Source of the DNA: Phlegmacium glaucopus
Lineage: Eukaryota; Basidiomycota; Agaricomycetes; Agaricales; Cortinariaceae
DNA length: 64,000 bases
Reading direction: 5' to 3'
NCBI GenBank assembly: GCA_015039465.1
Contig: MU130354.1
Span: 105,848-169,847, forward strand
In this document: in pieces, positions 1 through 10,180 of the stretch
How the letters are laid out: each line of letters begins with the position of its first letter
How positions within the stretch are numbered: position 1 is the first letter of the stretch
The notes under the pieces: model-generated
Told to the model about the DNA's origin: nothing
The model's database searches: none
What the model saw: only the letters and a program-made list of their open reading frames with translations
Program-made: the position numbers and the translations under genes

Positions 1-25
1 GTGCTCTTTGTCGTCGCGTCTGCCT

Positions 26-361
26 TTACTTCTTATTGCCAAGATGTGTTGAAGTCGTCGAAAGGATAAGATGTTGAGCCATATATTCACGTTTTTCGAA
101 TTCAACTATTCTGACTTCCTTGGCTTCTATTTGCTCTTCCATAGCAGGAGTTTTTTGGTCTGATAGTACAAGGACCTCATCAATGACTGCAAACAGTTTA
201 GGTGCGGTTGCGGTGCCTTCTACGTGTCTCCATAGACCTTTTGAACCCATTGCCTTTTGGATTCTAGGCTCGTAATCAGCCCAGTTACTTCCGTCGTCAC
301 GGAGCTTGGGGATTGCGAGGGGTGTAGCGTCTTGAATGGAGTTCATCGATAGATTGGACAT
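26..361 (-). CDS. Gag-like N-terminal fragment of a copia element
   Basis: The protein starts MSNLSMNSIQ and carries the WADYEPRIQKAMGSKGLWRH pattern found near the N terminus of fungal copia Gag proteins (UBN2/DUF4219-like). These package the element RNA in cytoplasmic particles. A longer frame begins at 379, but that ATG lies inside the primer-binding site, so the ATG at 361 is the likelier start. The frame ends with a stop right after HLGNKK, where related proteins continue. This copy is therefore either truncated by a nonsense mutation or shortened by a frameshift. Downstream domains (protease, integrase, reverse transcriptase) are outside the window. Confidence 0.6.
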   Translation of the reverse strand: MSNLSMNSIQDATPLAIPKLRDDGSNWADYEPRIQKAMGSKGLWRHVEGTATAPKLFAVIDEVLVLSDQKTPAMEEQIEAKEVRIVEFEKREYMAQHLILSTTSTHLGNKK

Positions 362-370
362 TTTGTCCTC

Positions 371-383
371 GGGGCCCATAACC
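371..383 (-). other. primer-binding site complementary to the initiator tRNA-Met anticodon arm
   Basis: The minus strand reads GGTTATGGGCCCC immediately after the LTR end. The plus strand (GGGGCCCATAACC) matches the initiator-tRNA-Met anticodon arm, CAT anticodon included, with one C/T difference from the usual eukaryotic sequence. Half-tRNA priming from this region is characteristic of Drosophila copia and relatives. Confidence 0.65.
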
Positions 384-690
384 TGTTGGAATACTTCGCA
401 GCTAGAGCAAAGAAATAGTAAGTCTCAACTCTTTGGTAAAAGTTGTATATTAATTATTATACCTAGAGCAATGAAATAGTAACTAGGTATATGTTAGATG
501 AAGTAATTAATGTAATAAACGAATGAACTCACGTCTCAACTTTTGGTAAAAGTTGAGACATGCTACAGTAAATCCGTGACTAATGAATGTGACTGTTCCG
601 TGACACAAAATAAAAACGAATGATAAGATGTAATATAAGATAAGAGATTAAGAGAAGAATTCAACGAGTCGAAACTCGTATACCTCAACA
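384..690 (-). repeat. copia-type LTR, about 307 bp
   Basis: The plus strand starts TGTTGGAATAC at 384 and ends CTCAACA at 690, giving short inverted ends (TGTTG...CAACA). An internal imperfect palindrome (GTCTCAAC near 533, GTTGAGAC near 552) recurs in the related LTR relic at about 12861-13188. It directly abuts the primer-binding site, which fixes the inner boundary. Confidence 0.7.
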
Positions 691-1499
691 TGGGTAAGGG
701 TTGGTGTTGAGATACCCCAGGGTTACCCACAACAATCCCTAGCCATGTTTTCCTTCATAATGCGACATTGGAAGCAGCTCATCAACAGGCTTTGCAAGAG
801 TGACAATTCACTTAACATTCCATGAGACTTGCCCATTGAAGAATACATGGACCATGGACCATCCTACATCATGTCAGACATTATCTGCATGCCATAATTG
901 ACCAACCAAGTGGCACTTGATTCCTTTATCCTCACAAAGAATCTACTCTACATATTTCAGTTCTTGGTTGGTAAGGATCATGACATTAAGCTCAGGCTCA
1001 TTGATTTTTTCTGCAAATGTCCTAGGCCTCTATTTATGGACAAATGTCAATTTGTATTGATCCACCCACCCAATCACACATTGGTATGCCCACAGCCATG
1101 GAAGCTCAAGATGTGGGAGCTACACCCTTGCTCCATGGTGCTTGACTTTGACAAATTGTGACTACATCAATAACTATTCTTATTTGATGAGCACCAGCTG
1201 GGCATCTAACTGACATCGTGGACAAATTCAAAATTCAAACACTCTATTTCTGGATGTCCAAGTCTAAATACTCTTTACAAAACTCTTTATCTCAAACTAG
1301 TACTATTGGAACTATTGGCAACTTTGAAAGCCTTGGAAGGTGCATGATTTGCGACTTTAGCATGCCCGTTCCCATAGTTGTCAGCCAAAAATACTCCTCA
1401 ATGAAACTTGATTAAGGTGACTGATCTCAACTTAAGTGCAGTAGGAAACAAACCCAACTCCATAGTTGCAGCTGGAGCCTGAGTAGCAAGGGTTTGATA
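691..1499. other. No gene recognised
   Basis: This AT-rich sequence has short frames only (for example 898-1161 on the plus strand) without family signals. It lies between the copia LTR and a palindromic element, and I see nothing supportable in it. Confidence 0.5.
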
Positions 1500-1770
1500 C
1501 TAGCTAGCTCTGAGTGTGATTGGCTAGGTTTAAAAATCTGAGAAATATCTAATAAATCACATAAATATTTATAGTATTCAATTTCAAAAAAAATAATGAT
1601 TATATAATACAAATGCTGAGATATTAATATTTTAATATTTTTAATATCTCAGCATTTTTATTATATAATCATGTTTTTCTTTTTGAAATTGGGTACTATA
1701 AATATTTCTGTGATTTGTTAGATATTTTTCAGATTTTTAAACCTAGCCAATCACACTCAGGGATAGCTAG
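1500..1770. repeat. Foldback MITE, near-complete 271-bp palindrome
   Basis: The two halves are inverted copies meeting around 1620-1650. The left arm runs inward from CTAGCTAGCTCTGAGTGTG and the right arm ends CACACTCAGGGATAGCTAG. Inner arm segments match too (ATCTCAGCATT against AATGCTGAGAT). No coding capacity. No clear target duplication flanks it. Confidence 0.75.
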
Positions 1771-2373
1771 GGCAAGGTTACTGTTTTCCTGATGGAGGAC
1801 ATATGGTGGATGGAGAGTGGCACAGGAGAGCAGCAAACAGTGACCTGCCCTTTTACAACAAACTTAATGAAGGAAGCTTTTAAAGCACATCAGTAGGAGC
1901 CTATCAAGTCAAAAAGAAAAAAAAAATGATACCAAGGTTGTTCTGACATCCAAAGTTGCTAAATCCAGCAACAAATAGGCTTTATTTTGATGCTTTGGTG
2001 GCTTGAAAAGGGCTGAAAGAAGGGCCTCTTGAATCAGAGGACAGGAGGCAGCAACACAGACAGCTAGCAACAAGATAAGGGAGGGAGGGAGCAGTCACTG
2101 AGGTGGACCAACAAAAGGGAGGGGAGCAAGTTGGAGAAGTCACATGTGAGAATGGAGAAGTCTGTCAAGACTTCTCCAATGAGGGCCAAAAACTTGTGAA
2201 CCAAGTTGTGAATTGAGGCCTTCCAAATTGTGAATCAATGTTTGCATCAGCCAAAAAGTTGTGAATCAACAGAGAAGTCTGGCAGGGGATGCTGCCTCAC
2301 ACTTCACAATTGGAGCCCAAGAGCATGACCAGTTCATGACACTTCACCTAGGACCATGTCTAGTACTTGGAGG
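1771..2373. other. No gene recognised
   Basis: Purine-rich intergenic DNA with a small palindrome (GAGAAGTCTGTCAAGACTTC near 2154-2175). No coding signal. Confidence 0.4.
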
Positions 2374-2696
2374 TCTTTACACTAAGCCACCAAGTCCTAG
2401 GAATCTGTCAGGACTGAACTAGGAATGACGAAATTGAGAATTTCTAAGAAATCCCTTGCATCATTCCTAGTTCAGTCCTAGTTGAGCCCATTCCATTCCT
2501 GGTCCAATCCTGATAAGACCAGGAATGGCAGGAATATTCCTTAGGAATCCACCAGGACTCTGCCAGGAATCTGAAGGTTTCTACACCATTAAAAAATGTA
2601 TCAATAACAATAGCATTAATTTTATTCATTATTATTAGGTGGCAAAGCCTTGTTGCCATCAGAGTTGGGTATTTTTTCAGCTCACAAGGTGGTCAC

Positions 2697-3790
2697 ATGA
2701 CTACACATCAACAAGCTGCCAGCAGGTCATTGTCTCACATTCCTACACTATCACCACCACCACCGTCACACAACAACAACCATGACAATGACAACAGCTA
2801 CAGCAATAGCTCAATGATGGCCACCACCACACACACACAACAACAGCACATGACAACAACAACAACCCCACACTGGGGGTCATTTTTATTTTTATTCAAC
2901 TATAGTACATTATCACACCACAACAACCACACAACATGACAATGAGGACCCTCCCTTCACTTGGGGGGGTTTATTTTTTATTCTGTTAGATTACCCAATA
3001 ATGTACAACAACAACAACATACAATGACAACAATGACAGATGTATGATGACAACAACATACAACAACAATATACAATGACAACAACAACATACAATGACA
3101 ATGATGACATATAGCAGGCACAGAGCACAACCAACAACAACCCCCCCTTCACATGGGGTTGTTGTTGAAATTTGGACGGTGTGAAGCACTAGAACTTGTC
3201 AGAACAATAAAGCAAAGCTTAGATGTCTAGACGAGGGCAGGGTAATGCAATAGTATTGGTTCACACCGATGAGGATTCCCCTCCTCAACGGTGCAGTACT
3301 TATACTAATTACAAATGTGGCTGTTACTTGATAGTAATCTATGAGTCATATCCACTATTGGTCAATTACCTACTGATGCCATGATGATGCAATAAGACAC
3401 AATTAGCACGAATACTAAATATTTCCAACAGGGGTTGTTTTGTTTTATTACTACAGTACAATGTGCCAGCATGACAATGACAACAAACATTGATGCCAAC
3501 CCCCCCTTCACAGGGGGGTTATTTTTTATTTACTATGCTATAGTATACTATGACAATGATGCACAACTGCCACCATACACAATGACAATGACCCCCCCCC
3601 CCTCACTGGGGGAGGGGGAGGGGGGGGGGTTATTTTATACTATGCTACAGTATACTATGACAACAACTATGACAATGACACATGACAGGCCACTGTACAC
3701 AACAACAACAACAACCCCTACTGGGGGGGGTTATTTTATATTTTATCATATACAAATATATGACTATGTAATCCCCTCACCAGGGTAATT
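2697..3790. repeat. Irregular minisatellite with a C-run/G-run hairpin in each unit
   Basis: About six irregular units occur near 2866, 2949, 3139, 3500, 3591 and 3713. Each has a C-run, a short CTTCAC-like loop and a G-run followed by TTATTTTT. Units are separated by CAACAA/ATGACA tracts and by a TATGCTATAGTATACTATGA segment. One unit is split by the solo LTR at 3163-3430. Apparent reading frames here are only products of the repeat. Confidence 0.7.
3163..3430. repeat. Solo LTR (family of 268 bp, TGTTGAAAT...ATTTCCAACA)
   Basis: It starts TGTTGAAATT and ends ATTTCCAACA and matches the copy at 13211-13478 along its length (for example AGATGTCTA, the CCCCTCCTCAA core, GATGCAAT). GGGGTTGT occurs on both sides (3155-3162 and 3431-3438). 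A 5-bp duplication GGGGT with a 3-bp longer LTR is an equally good reading. Orientation cannot be set from the LTR alone. Confidence 0.75.
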
Positions 3791-4069
3791 TTTTAGTTTT
3801 TTTTACTAGATTATTAATAAGTCAATTATATTATATATTACAGGAAAAAATAAGATAAAATCAGTATATTCCTAAATAGGAATAAGGTAGGACCATACTA
3901 GGAATGGTGTAGGAATGGGCCAGGAATGGGCCAGGACTATACCAGGAATGACCAGGACTATACCAGAAATCCTAGGAATAGCAGGACTGTACTAGGAATC
4001 CTAGGAATAGCAGGACCACACTAGGAATCCTAGTGGAGTCCATCAGGACTTGGTGGGGAAGTGTAAAGT

Positions 4070-4960
4070 TCTGGGATCTATAGTGGTGGAAGGTGTAGAA
4101 AAAGGCATCATAGCTGGAGGTGGAAATACCAATATATTCCGGTGAGTCTCTTATGTTTATTGGTTGAAGTCATACCACTAACTTCCTCACTCCTTTAATT
4201 TTTGACACATATATTCTAATACAGAGTACTTGAGACTTTTTCTGATGAAATCCTTATGAAGATGAACACATCCAAACTTGATTACCCTATTGCAACCAAT
4301 AACACCATGATTAACCATGATGTATTTCTTTTTGGTATTCCTACATGTTTTGGAACCATGCCCACTCATATGGAAGTACAGTGTTTCTGCATTTGTTCAT
4401 TTATGCATATATATAACATTTTTTTGGCTTGAATAGGCATTCTGGAATGCTACTGGTGACCTTTGGCATAATTACCAACTTGGAGCTAAATATGCTGGCA
4501 TGTTTGTATCTACTTTGGCTCATTGTGGAGGTCAACAATCTACCATTATAAGTTTTATTTTTACCCTTGCCCATCACAGCATCATATACATTCCCCTTAG
4601 ATACAAGGCAAGTTATGGAAACCTCATATCGGAGAATGAGGTTCATGGAGGTAAGTTAAGAAATCTGTTGTCATTAAAATAGCATCATTAGTATTCCCTT
4701 TGTAGAGTCCCATGCAGAGCTGGCACTTTTTCTGGGCTGGATGGGTTGTGCACACCTATGGAGCTGGAAATAAAGATTGCTGAGATGCAAGGAAAGACTT
4801 TTTATGCAGCCATTTCTCAAGTGGACTGAGCAGAGCCTGAGGATTGAGAATGGACAGTGAAAGATATTTGTATCTATAGCACTCTGTAGATTTATGTGCA
4901 ACCCCATTATCAATCCCAATGCATAATTATTCAATTCAGCCTGACTGCACATTGTCATAC
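4070..4960 (+). pseudogene. Decayed copy of the flavodoxin-fold quinone oxidoreductase gene
   Basis: It is co-linear with the intact gene at 27795-28696, introns included, and homology continues past the stop codon. Recognisable pieces are GTGGAAATACCAATATATTC (exon 2), the exon from 4224, the exon from 4439 with a broken version of the SGPGGGQES motif, and a last exon ending QGKTFYAAISQVD. It lacks exon 1, has many C-to-T and G-to-A changes and lost key residues (SGPGGGQ has become LAHCGGQ). Retained introns show a DNA-level duplication, not retroposition. The left edge coincides with the end of the candidate element at 2374-4069. Confidence 0.8.
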
Positions 4961-6068
4961 CTGTGAAGAAGTGGGCTGCAAGTAAGCTTCATATGAACAC
5001 TGCTACTTTCACACTTCATCTATATAACAGAATGACCCTAACAGGGCCCTCTCCCACTGCAAAGCCTGTACACATTTTAATAAATGCAGTACCCACTATT
5101 GCTGCAAGCACACAGGGAACAGTGATCTTAAGTTTGGGAGTTGGGATGAGGCTTCATCAGCAAATAGCATACCAATAGCTCAGAAAGTTGTAAAATGATA
5201 GTATCCATACAAGAGGGTTCAGGCATCAGAATCAGGGACCAATACCTGGTTAGTAGTCTGAGCTGGAGGCTCTGAAAAAAAAACCAACCTCTCTGTATAC
5301 AAGCCCCAGACAGGATTTTGAAGGCATATAATGACTACTATATACTAGTGGTCAACTTTGTCAACAAAATTTCTTGTTAACAACTTGCTTCCATTCATTG
5401 TTACAAAAAAATTAAGATTTAAATAAAGGAGAAGATAAATAAATATAATGCATTACTCTGTGACTAGTGGTTAGCATTCTCTTTATATATATTTTTGACC
5501 AATATATCATCTCTGCTGTGGATGGTGTTGGCCTGAGGTTAATGATAGTTTAATGTTTTGATGTGGCTCATAAAATTGATTTGACTCACTATTTCAATTC
5601 CTTTTTCTTGTTCTTAAATATGGTGATGGTATTTGTAGTTTGCCTTCTGTTGTAGCAGCTTCCTCATCATCATCCATTGCCCTTTTTTTCCCTTCATCTT
5701 TGGAGAACAAAGAGTGATTGAAAGTATCCTGAGTTGAAACATGTGAAGTTGTGGAGGTGGGACAATTAAAATTGCGTAGTATATTGCCAATCACTGTCAG
5801 TAAACTGCCAGCATTTTATGAACCAGTACCAATTGTAGATGGGTTGAGGCTGCTAGGTCCAATGACACTACCCATGTCACCCATCAAACATAAACTTCAA
5901 GTAGAAGCCATAAAAACATTTCACTCAGGGACAATCACTGGACCTTTGAGCATTTGACTTTTGTATGGTGATGCCTTGATTTGGGTAGTGATGGCCATGA
6001 AAGTGTTCCCTGAAATGCTGTTTGAGTTTTTGTCTCTGGTTCTGTAGTACTTCAGTAGAGAATAGATG
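4961..6068. other. No intact gene; possible TE-derived coding remnants on the minus strand
   Basis: The minus strand at 5594-5794 has a short acidic stretch (KRAMDDDEEAATTEG), and 5925-6143 has a frame running into the inverted repeat. I recognise no family. Confidence 0.3.
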
Positions 6069-6840
6069 GGAACCAAGGGAACTTTCATGGAACTTTCTTG
6101 ATCTCATACTTTGGTAAATTTCACATTCTTGTTGATGGGTCACATGCCACTTCTGTATGATTGCTTTGGATGTAGTTGCATATTTTTCATCAATTGGATA
6201 GCCATTTGACCAATCTTCCTCATCTTGAGCTGTTTAATAGGTCATAAACCTGTGATGTTGATACACTTATGAAGCACTTACAGTCATATTTGAGGTCCTA
6301 AAATAACAAAACCTGTATCAACAGTTATTTCCTCTAAAATAAAGAAATATTCCACTTTCTTCTCAAACAGGGAGGACAAAAATTTCATACCTATTTGTTT
6401 CCCATCTTCAATTAGAAAATGCTCTGGATGAGGTCCTGCCAAAACCACTTTCTTTTAAAGTGTTCAATGCCTAGTTGAAAGTCCAAATTGAACATGCTGT
6501 CAGCAGGGGGGCCAATGAACATAAATTGAGCCTTCAAACTCTCCAATTGTGAGTGGAATTTGTCTTTATTTAAGAGGAAATAACTGTTGATACAGGTTTT
6601 GTTATTTTAGGACCTCAAATATGACTGTAAGTGCTTCATAAGTGTATCAACATCACAGGTTTATGACCTATTAAACAGCTCAAGATGAGGAAGATTGGTC
6701 AAATGGCTATCCAATTGATGAAAAATATGAAACTACATTCAAAGCAATCATACAGAAGTGGCATGTGACCCATCAACAAGAATGTGAAATTTACCAAAGT
6801 GTGAGATCAAGAAAGTTCCATGAAAGTTCCCTTGGTTCCA
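6069..6840. repeat. Large inverted repeat, arms of about 290 bp, spacer about 190 bp
   Basis: The left arm starts near 6069 with GGAACCAAGGGAACTTTC and reads to about 6360. The right arm, about 6550-6840, is its near-perfect reverse complement and ends with GAAAGTTCCCTTGGTTCC. The arms carry a coding remnant (minus strand in the left arm, plus strand in the right) including KWHVTHQQECEIYQS. It would form a long hairpin in RNA or single-stranded DNA. Confidence 0.85.
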
Positions 6841-8341
6841 TCAGGAAAAATGATTTTGGCCCTAGGTATCCTTGGGTAATTTGTTAGTGTCACATCACTA
6901 CCCAGGACACCCCAGGTCACCCCAGGACATCCTAGAGCAGCACAGGTAAAATTTGAGTATTACACACTTATCCAGGGACACCCTAGGACACCCCAGGACA
7001 ACCCAGGACAGCATAGATAAAATTCTGAGTGTCACACACTTGCTCAGGACACCTTTAGTGCATCCTGGTGCATTGACACATCTGGATTAAATCACATCAG
7101 GTGGCCCTGGGAGTCCTGTAGAATTTATGAATTTTCCTAGAATGTTTAATTTAGTGTTGCCATGGCTCGGCACAGCTTGCTACAGTGCAGCTCAGGCACC
7201 TTAGCCAATTGTAATGACCCCTGAGCAGCTCTGAGCAGCTCTGAGTGGCTGAGCTAATTTAAGGTTACCAAAATTGCTCACCTTTGGTCTTACTTGTGTG
7301 CTAAGCCTCAGTTATACCTTTTAACTGTAATTCCAGTTGTTTAGATATATTTATAATTAAAAATATGCTGTAATGCCTCCTAAAGTATATATCTGTGTAA
7401 GATAAAAATCTTTGGCTCAACTTTTGGCTATGTTTGACTTTTTGTAAATATTATCAAATATGGTCATGGGAGGCAGTTGCCTGGCTTTAGGGATGGGATA
7501 CTGCAATTTACAGTAAAATTAATACTTAGAATGTATAATATAGTGTATTATAATGTTCTGAGAATTTTTTTCAATAGATTACCTCTTACCAGTCTTATAT
7601 GACTGAAGGCATGGCTCAAGCCACTCAGGGCAGCTCTGAGCTGGGAGTTGATTTACTGGTGCAGCCTGCCCAAAATAACAGCTCAGCTGGATGGCTCACA
7701 GCTCAGAGCCATGCCAGTGGCAACACTAGTTTAACCACTGTGTCCAGGAAAGTATTTTGCAATGTTCTCAATAAGGAGAGCTGCTATTAATATAATTTAA
7801 ACATATTCAAGGTCCTAAAACAATTCTCTACCATCTTTAAAAATTTCCTTTTTGGAATTTTATGTAATCTACCCTTGAAATCATGCTTATATGTGATCAT
7901 GTGACCAATGGTCTGTGCACATCCAAAAGATATATAAACCACCCACAATTTTGTTTTCTTATTTCCTACTTCCTAGTATTATATATGTACTATATACTAT
8001 GTATCACTATTTTATTACTAGTATATATGATGTTTATAATAATTGAATATGATTTTATTAATATTATTATTCTGTTGTGTGAGACTATTCAAATGTCTGG
8101 TTTATATATGCTTTCTAGCATCAGATCCAAAGGGCCTGAGGCTGCCTCAGGATGCTCCCAGGTTGCCTCAGGACACTCTCAGGTTGCCTCAGGTTGCCAC
8201 AGGTTGCCACAGGACAGTCTGAGACTTTTTATACCTAGGTAATTTGCACCTGGGGGCGACCTCTTGACCTAAGAGCCTGAGCTGTCCTGAGGTGCCCCAG
8301 GGCATCTCAGGGAAGCCTAGGGCAGAAGTCATTTTTCCTGA
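6841..8341. mobile_element. Candidate TIR element with CCAGGACA minisatellite ends, hosting a nested hAT-like element
   Basis: The left end TCAGGAAAAATGATTTTGGC matches the reverse complement of the right end (TCAGGAAAAATGACTTCTGC). Subterminal arrays of CCCCAGGACA-like units follow at 6896-7075 and 8125-8330. No clear target duplication is visible, so this may be an eroded element. No transposase is seen inside. Confidence 0.5.
7152..7728. mobile_element. Non-autonomous hAT-like element, 577 bp
   Basis: The terminal inverted repeats are TAGTGTTGCCATGGCTCGG on the left and, reverse-complemented on the right, TAGTGTTGCCACTGGCATGG. Flanking 8-mers GTTTAATT (7144-7151) and GTTTAACC (7729-7736) look like an 8-bp target duplication with two transitions. 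GAGCAGCTCTGAG-type subterminal repeats are present. No coding capacity. Confidence 0.75.
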
Positions 8342-8344
8342 TGT

Positions 8345-8935
8345 CCCAAAAGTCCTGCATTCCTGGGTGAATAATCCAATGCTGGTGTGCTGACTGATAA
8401 TGGGAAAGGGCTGACAAAGATATGGTTGTTATGGTGATGATGAGGGGAACAGGCTTGGAATAGTGCTGGAGGGGCCAGAATGATATGGAGAACCTTCGGA
8501 CCTGGTTGTAGGAAGAGTAGTTCTGTTAGAGGATGTGTAACCCAGGAATCAAGTTTAATACAAAGGTGGTTATCAAAGATAACCACCTTATGCCTATATA
8601 CTACAAGCGTGGGAGCTAATTCAACTATATGCAGCTAGGATGTAATAGAAGGTAGGGTGAGGTAAAACCAAATATAAACATGACATTGGTTACAATGTCA
8701 TCGGCGAAGGGACTACTACTACAACAATAAGGGGATGCACACAAGAAGTAGGATGAAGGGATGTGGTATGGGATATGATTGTAGAGTAAGTGAAAGTAAA
8801 TATATACTAAGCATTCATAGAGGTGGATACAATAAGGTATCCCCTAACAAGTTCCAGATGTAAGGGAAGGCACTGGTATGGATGGAGTGCAGACTACCGG
8901 AGCCAGACTGGAGTAATGCATGATGGAATGTAACA
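8345..8935 (-). repeat. Old, interrupted LTR of the 570-bp L family
   Basis: On the minus strand it begins TGTTACATTCC at 8935 and resumes after an insertion, through GGATTATTCACCCAGGAATG to about 8345, matching the LTRs at 43210-43787 and 44727-45294. Most CpG sites of the young copies are TpG or CpA here. The 3' part is missing. It is split by the solo LTR at 8524-8849. Confidence 0.75.
8524..8849. repeat. Solo LTR (326 bp, TGTTAG...CTAACA) nested in an older LTR
   Basis: It starts TGTTAGAGG and ends CCCCTAACA, and is flanked by a perfect 5-bp target duplication AGTTC (8519-8523 and 8850-8854). The surrounding sequence is continuous with the L-family LTR once this insert is removed. Confidence 0.85.
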
Positions 8936-8992
8936 ATTATTTACTATAGAATCACCAACATGACCTGTGTAAATATGAAGAACCATCCACAC

Positions 8993-9594
8993 TAGGGCTG
9001 CCAACCATCCCACCCATGGGGATGGCCATCTAAAATCAACCCAGTGATGGGTGATGGTCCATGTACAGATGGCCATCTTTTTTGAAATCTGAAGGTCAGT
9101 CAGGTTGGGTATGGTATAAAGATGGCTGTGATGGCCATACATGGTAAAACAAGGAGAAATATTATTTTACTTTAAATATTCGCACATTTAAAAATGTCTA
9201 CAAAACTACAGAATATGTAATCTGGAATAAAAATGATGCTTCTTCTATGAAAACCACAATTAAGCTGGTTGATGACCAAATTGTTGGGACTGAAGCCAAA
9301 TATTTAATTTGTTTTTTAGCACTAATAATTGGTGTAAATAGGTCAGAGAATAGCTCCCCTGACTTCCCAGATTTATTTGAGAGGGAAATCATAACACGAT
9401 TTTTGAATATATTGACTTTTTTGCATTTCTCGTTCAGTATACACCCACTACCCATCTTGAGACGGGTAAAGACAGTTCATGGACCGTTGAAACACAGCCA
9501 TGAATATTCAAGTTTTGAATCTCATCAGGTCAACATCCGTCACCATGAGATGGTACCTGTGAGCTGTCCAGGACAGGGCCGGTTGGCAGCCCTA
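8993..9594. mobile_element. Non-autonomous hAT-like element, 602 bp, with 8-bp target duplication
   Basis: The inverted ends are TAGGGCTGCCAACC on the left and GGTTGGCAGCCCTA on the right. The 8-bp duplication ATCCACAC is perfect (8985-8992 and 9595-9602). Internal GATGGCCATC palindromes are typical subterminal repeats. The 9247-9663 plus-strand frame runs past the right end and shows no transposase motif. Confidence 0.88.
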
Positions 9595-9602
9595 ATCCAC
9601 AC

Positions 9603-10180
9603 AGACTGCACCCTATGTTTGCCCTACACAAACAGAGACCCCTATATGATACCACAAACATGAAATGTACAAGAACCATATCAAGCAACTCGAGATTGAT
9701 CTCTCCATGATTGAGGCAACTGAAAGAGGCAACTGACTAGATTATTGAAATATAACAAGCAAATACACTATGAAACCTATAAGCACCCAAAACGGAAATG
9801 CCATCGTCTCTGTAAATACATACAATTTCACCTTTCTGATTACTGTTCTTTTATTTGCAATGGCCTGCGGTGCATTCCACACCGTCACCAATATACTTTT
9901 GATTTCATGAGCATTGTGCTCACATTCTCTTATCCTTTCTTGTATCATTTTATTGTCTATCCATAGCCTAACTATTAGCAGGCACAAACAGAATGTGCCT
10001 GCTCATTTTGTATATAAACCTTGTAGTCAATACGAGCTCACTCAGTCATTTGCACAGCAAACAACTGAGGTGAGCATAATTTCATTCTTCATTATTACAA
10101 TTTCTTATTGTCTTTTACCTAGCTTTGTATTCTAGGTGTGTAGTATTAATAAATACTCAGTTGTTTGCACAGCAAACAAC
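9603..10180. other. No gene recognised
   Basis: AT-rich DNA. The string TTTGCACAGCAAACAACTG occurs twice (near 10049 and 10154), a 105-bp-spaced direct repeat. No coding family is visible. Confidence 0.35.

Larger units (their letters stand above)
1..690 (-). mobile_element. 5' end of a Ty1/copia LTR retrotransposon, cut by the window edge
   Basis: Read on the minus strand, the order is 5' LTR (690 to 384), primer-binding site (383 to 371) and a Gag reading frame (from 361 down). This is the canonical start of a copia element, and the rest lies outside the window. The LTR begins and ends with the TGTTG/CAACA inverted ends typical of the group. The Gag frame stops after about 112 codons, earlier than usual, so this copy is probably inactive. 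Confidence 0.75.
2374..4069. mobile_element. Candidate non-autonomous DNA element with matching inverted ends and CAGGAAT-rich arms
   Basis: The left end reads CTTTACACTAAGCCACCAAG. The reverse complement of the right end reads CTTTACACTTCCCCACCAAG. Both ends are followed inward by many short copies of a CCAGGAAT/TCCTAGG motif (2395-2570 and 3865-4040), a subterminal-repeat pattern seen in hAT-like elements. The interior is simple-sequence and minisatellite DNA with a solo LTR. I could not find a convincing target duplication, so the boundaries are approximate. Confidence 0.45.

Noticed and set aside
2986..3189. Hydrophobic minus-strand frame resembling a membrane protein
   Set aside because: It is the reverse reading of CAACAA/ATGACA simple repeats and runs into a solo LTR; poly-V/C/I content is compositional.
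6896..7075. CRISPR-like spaced repeats (CCCCAGGACA)
   Set aside because: Units are degenerate, spacing is irregular, and the genome is eukaryotic; this is subterminal TE repeat.
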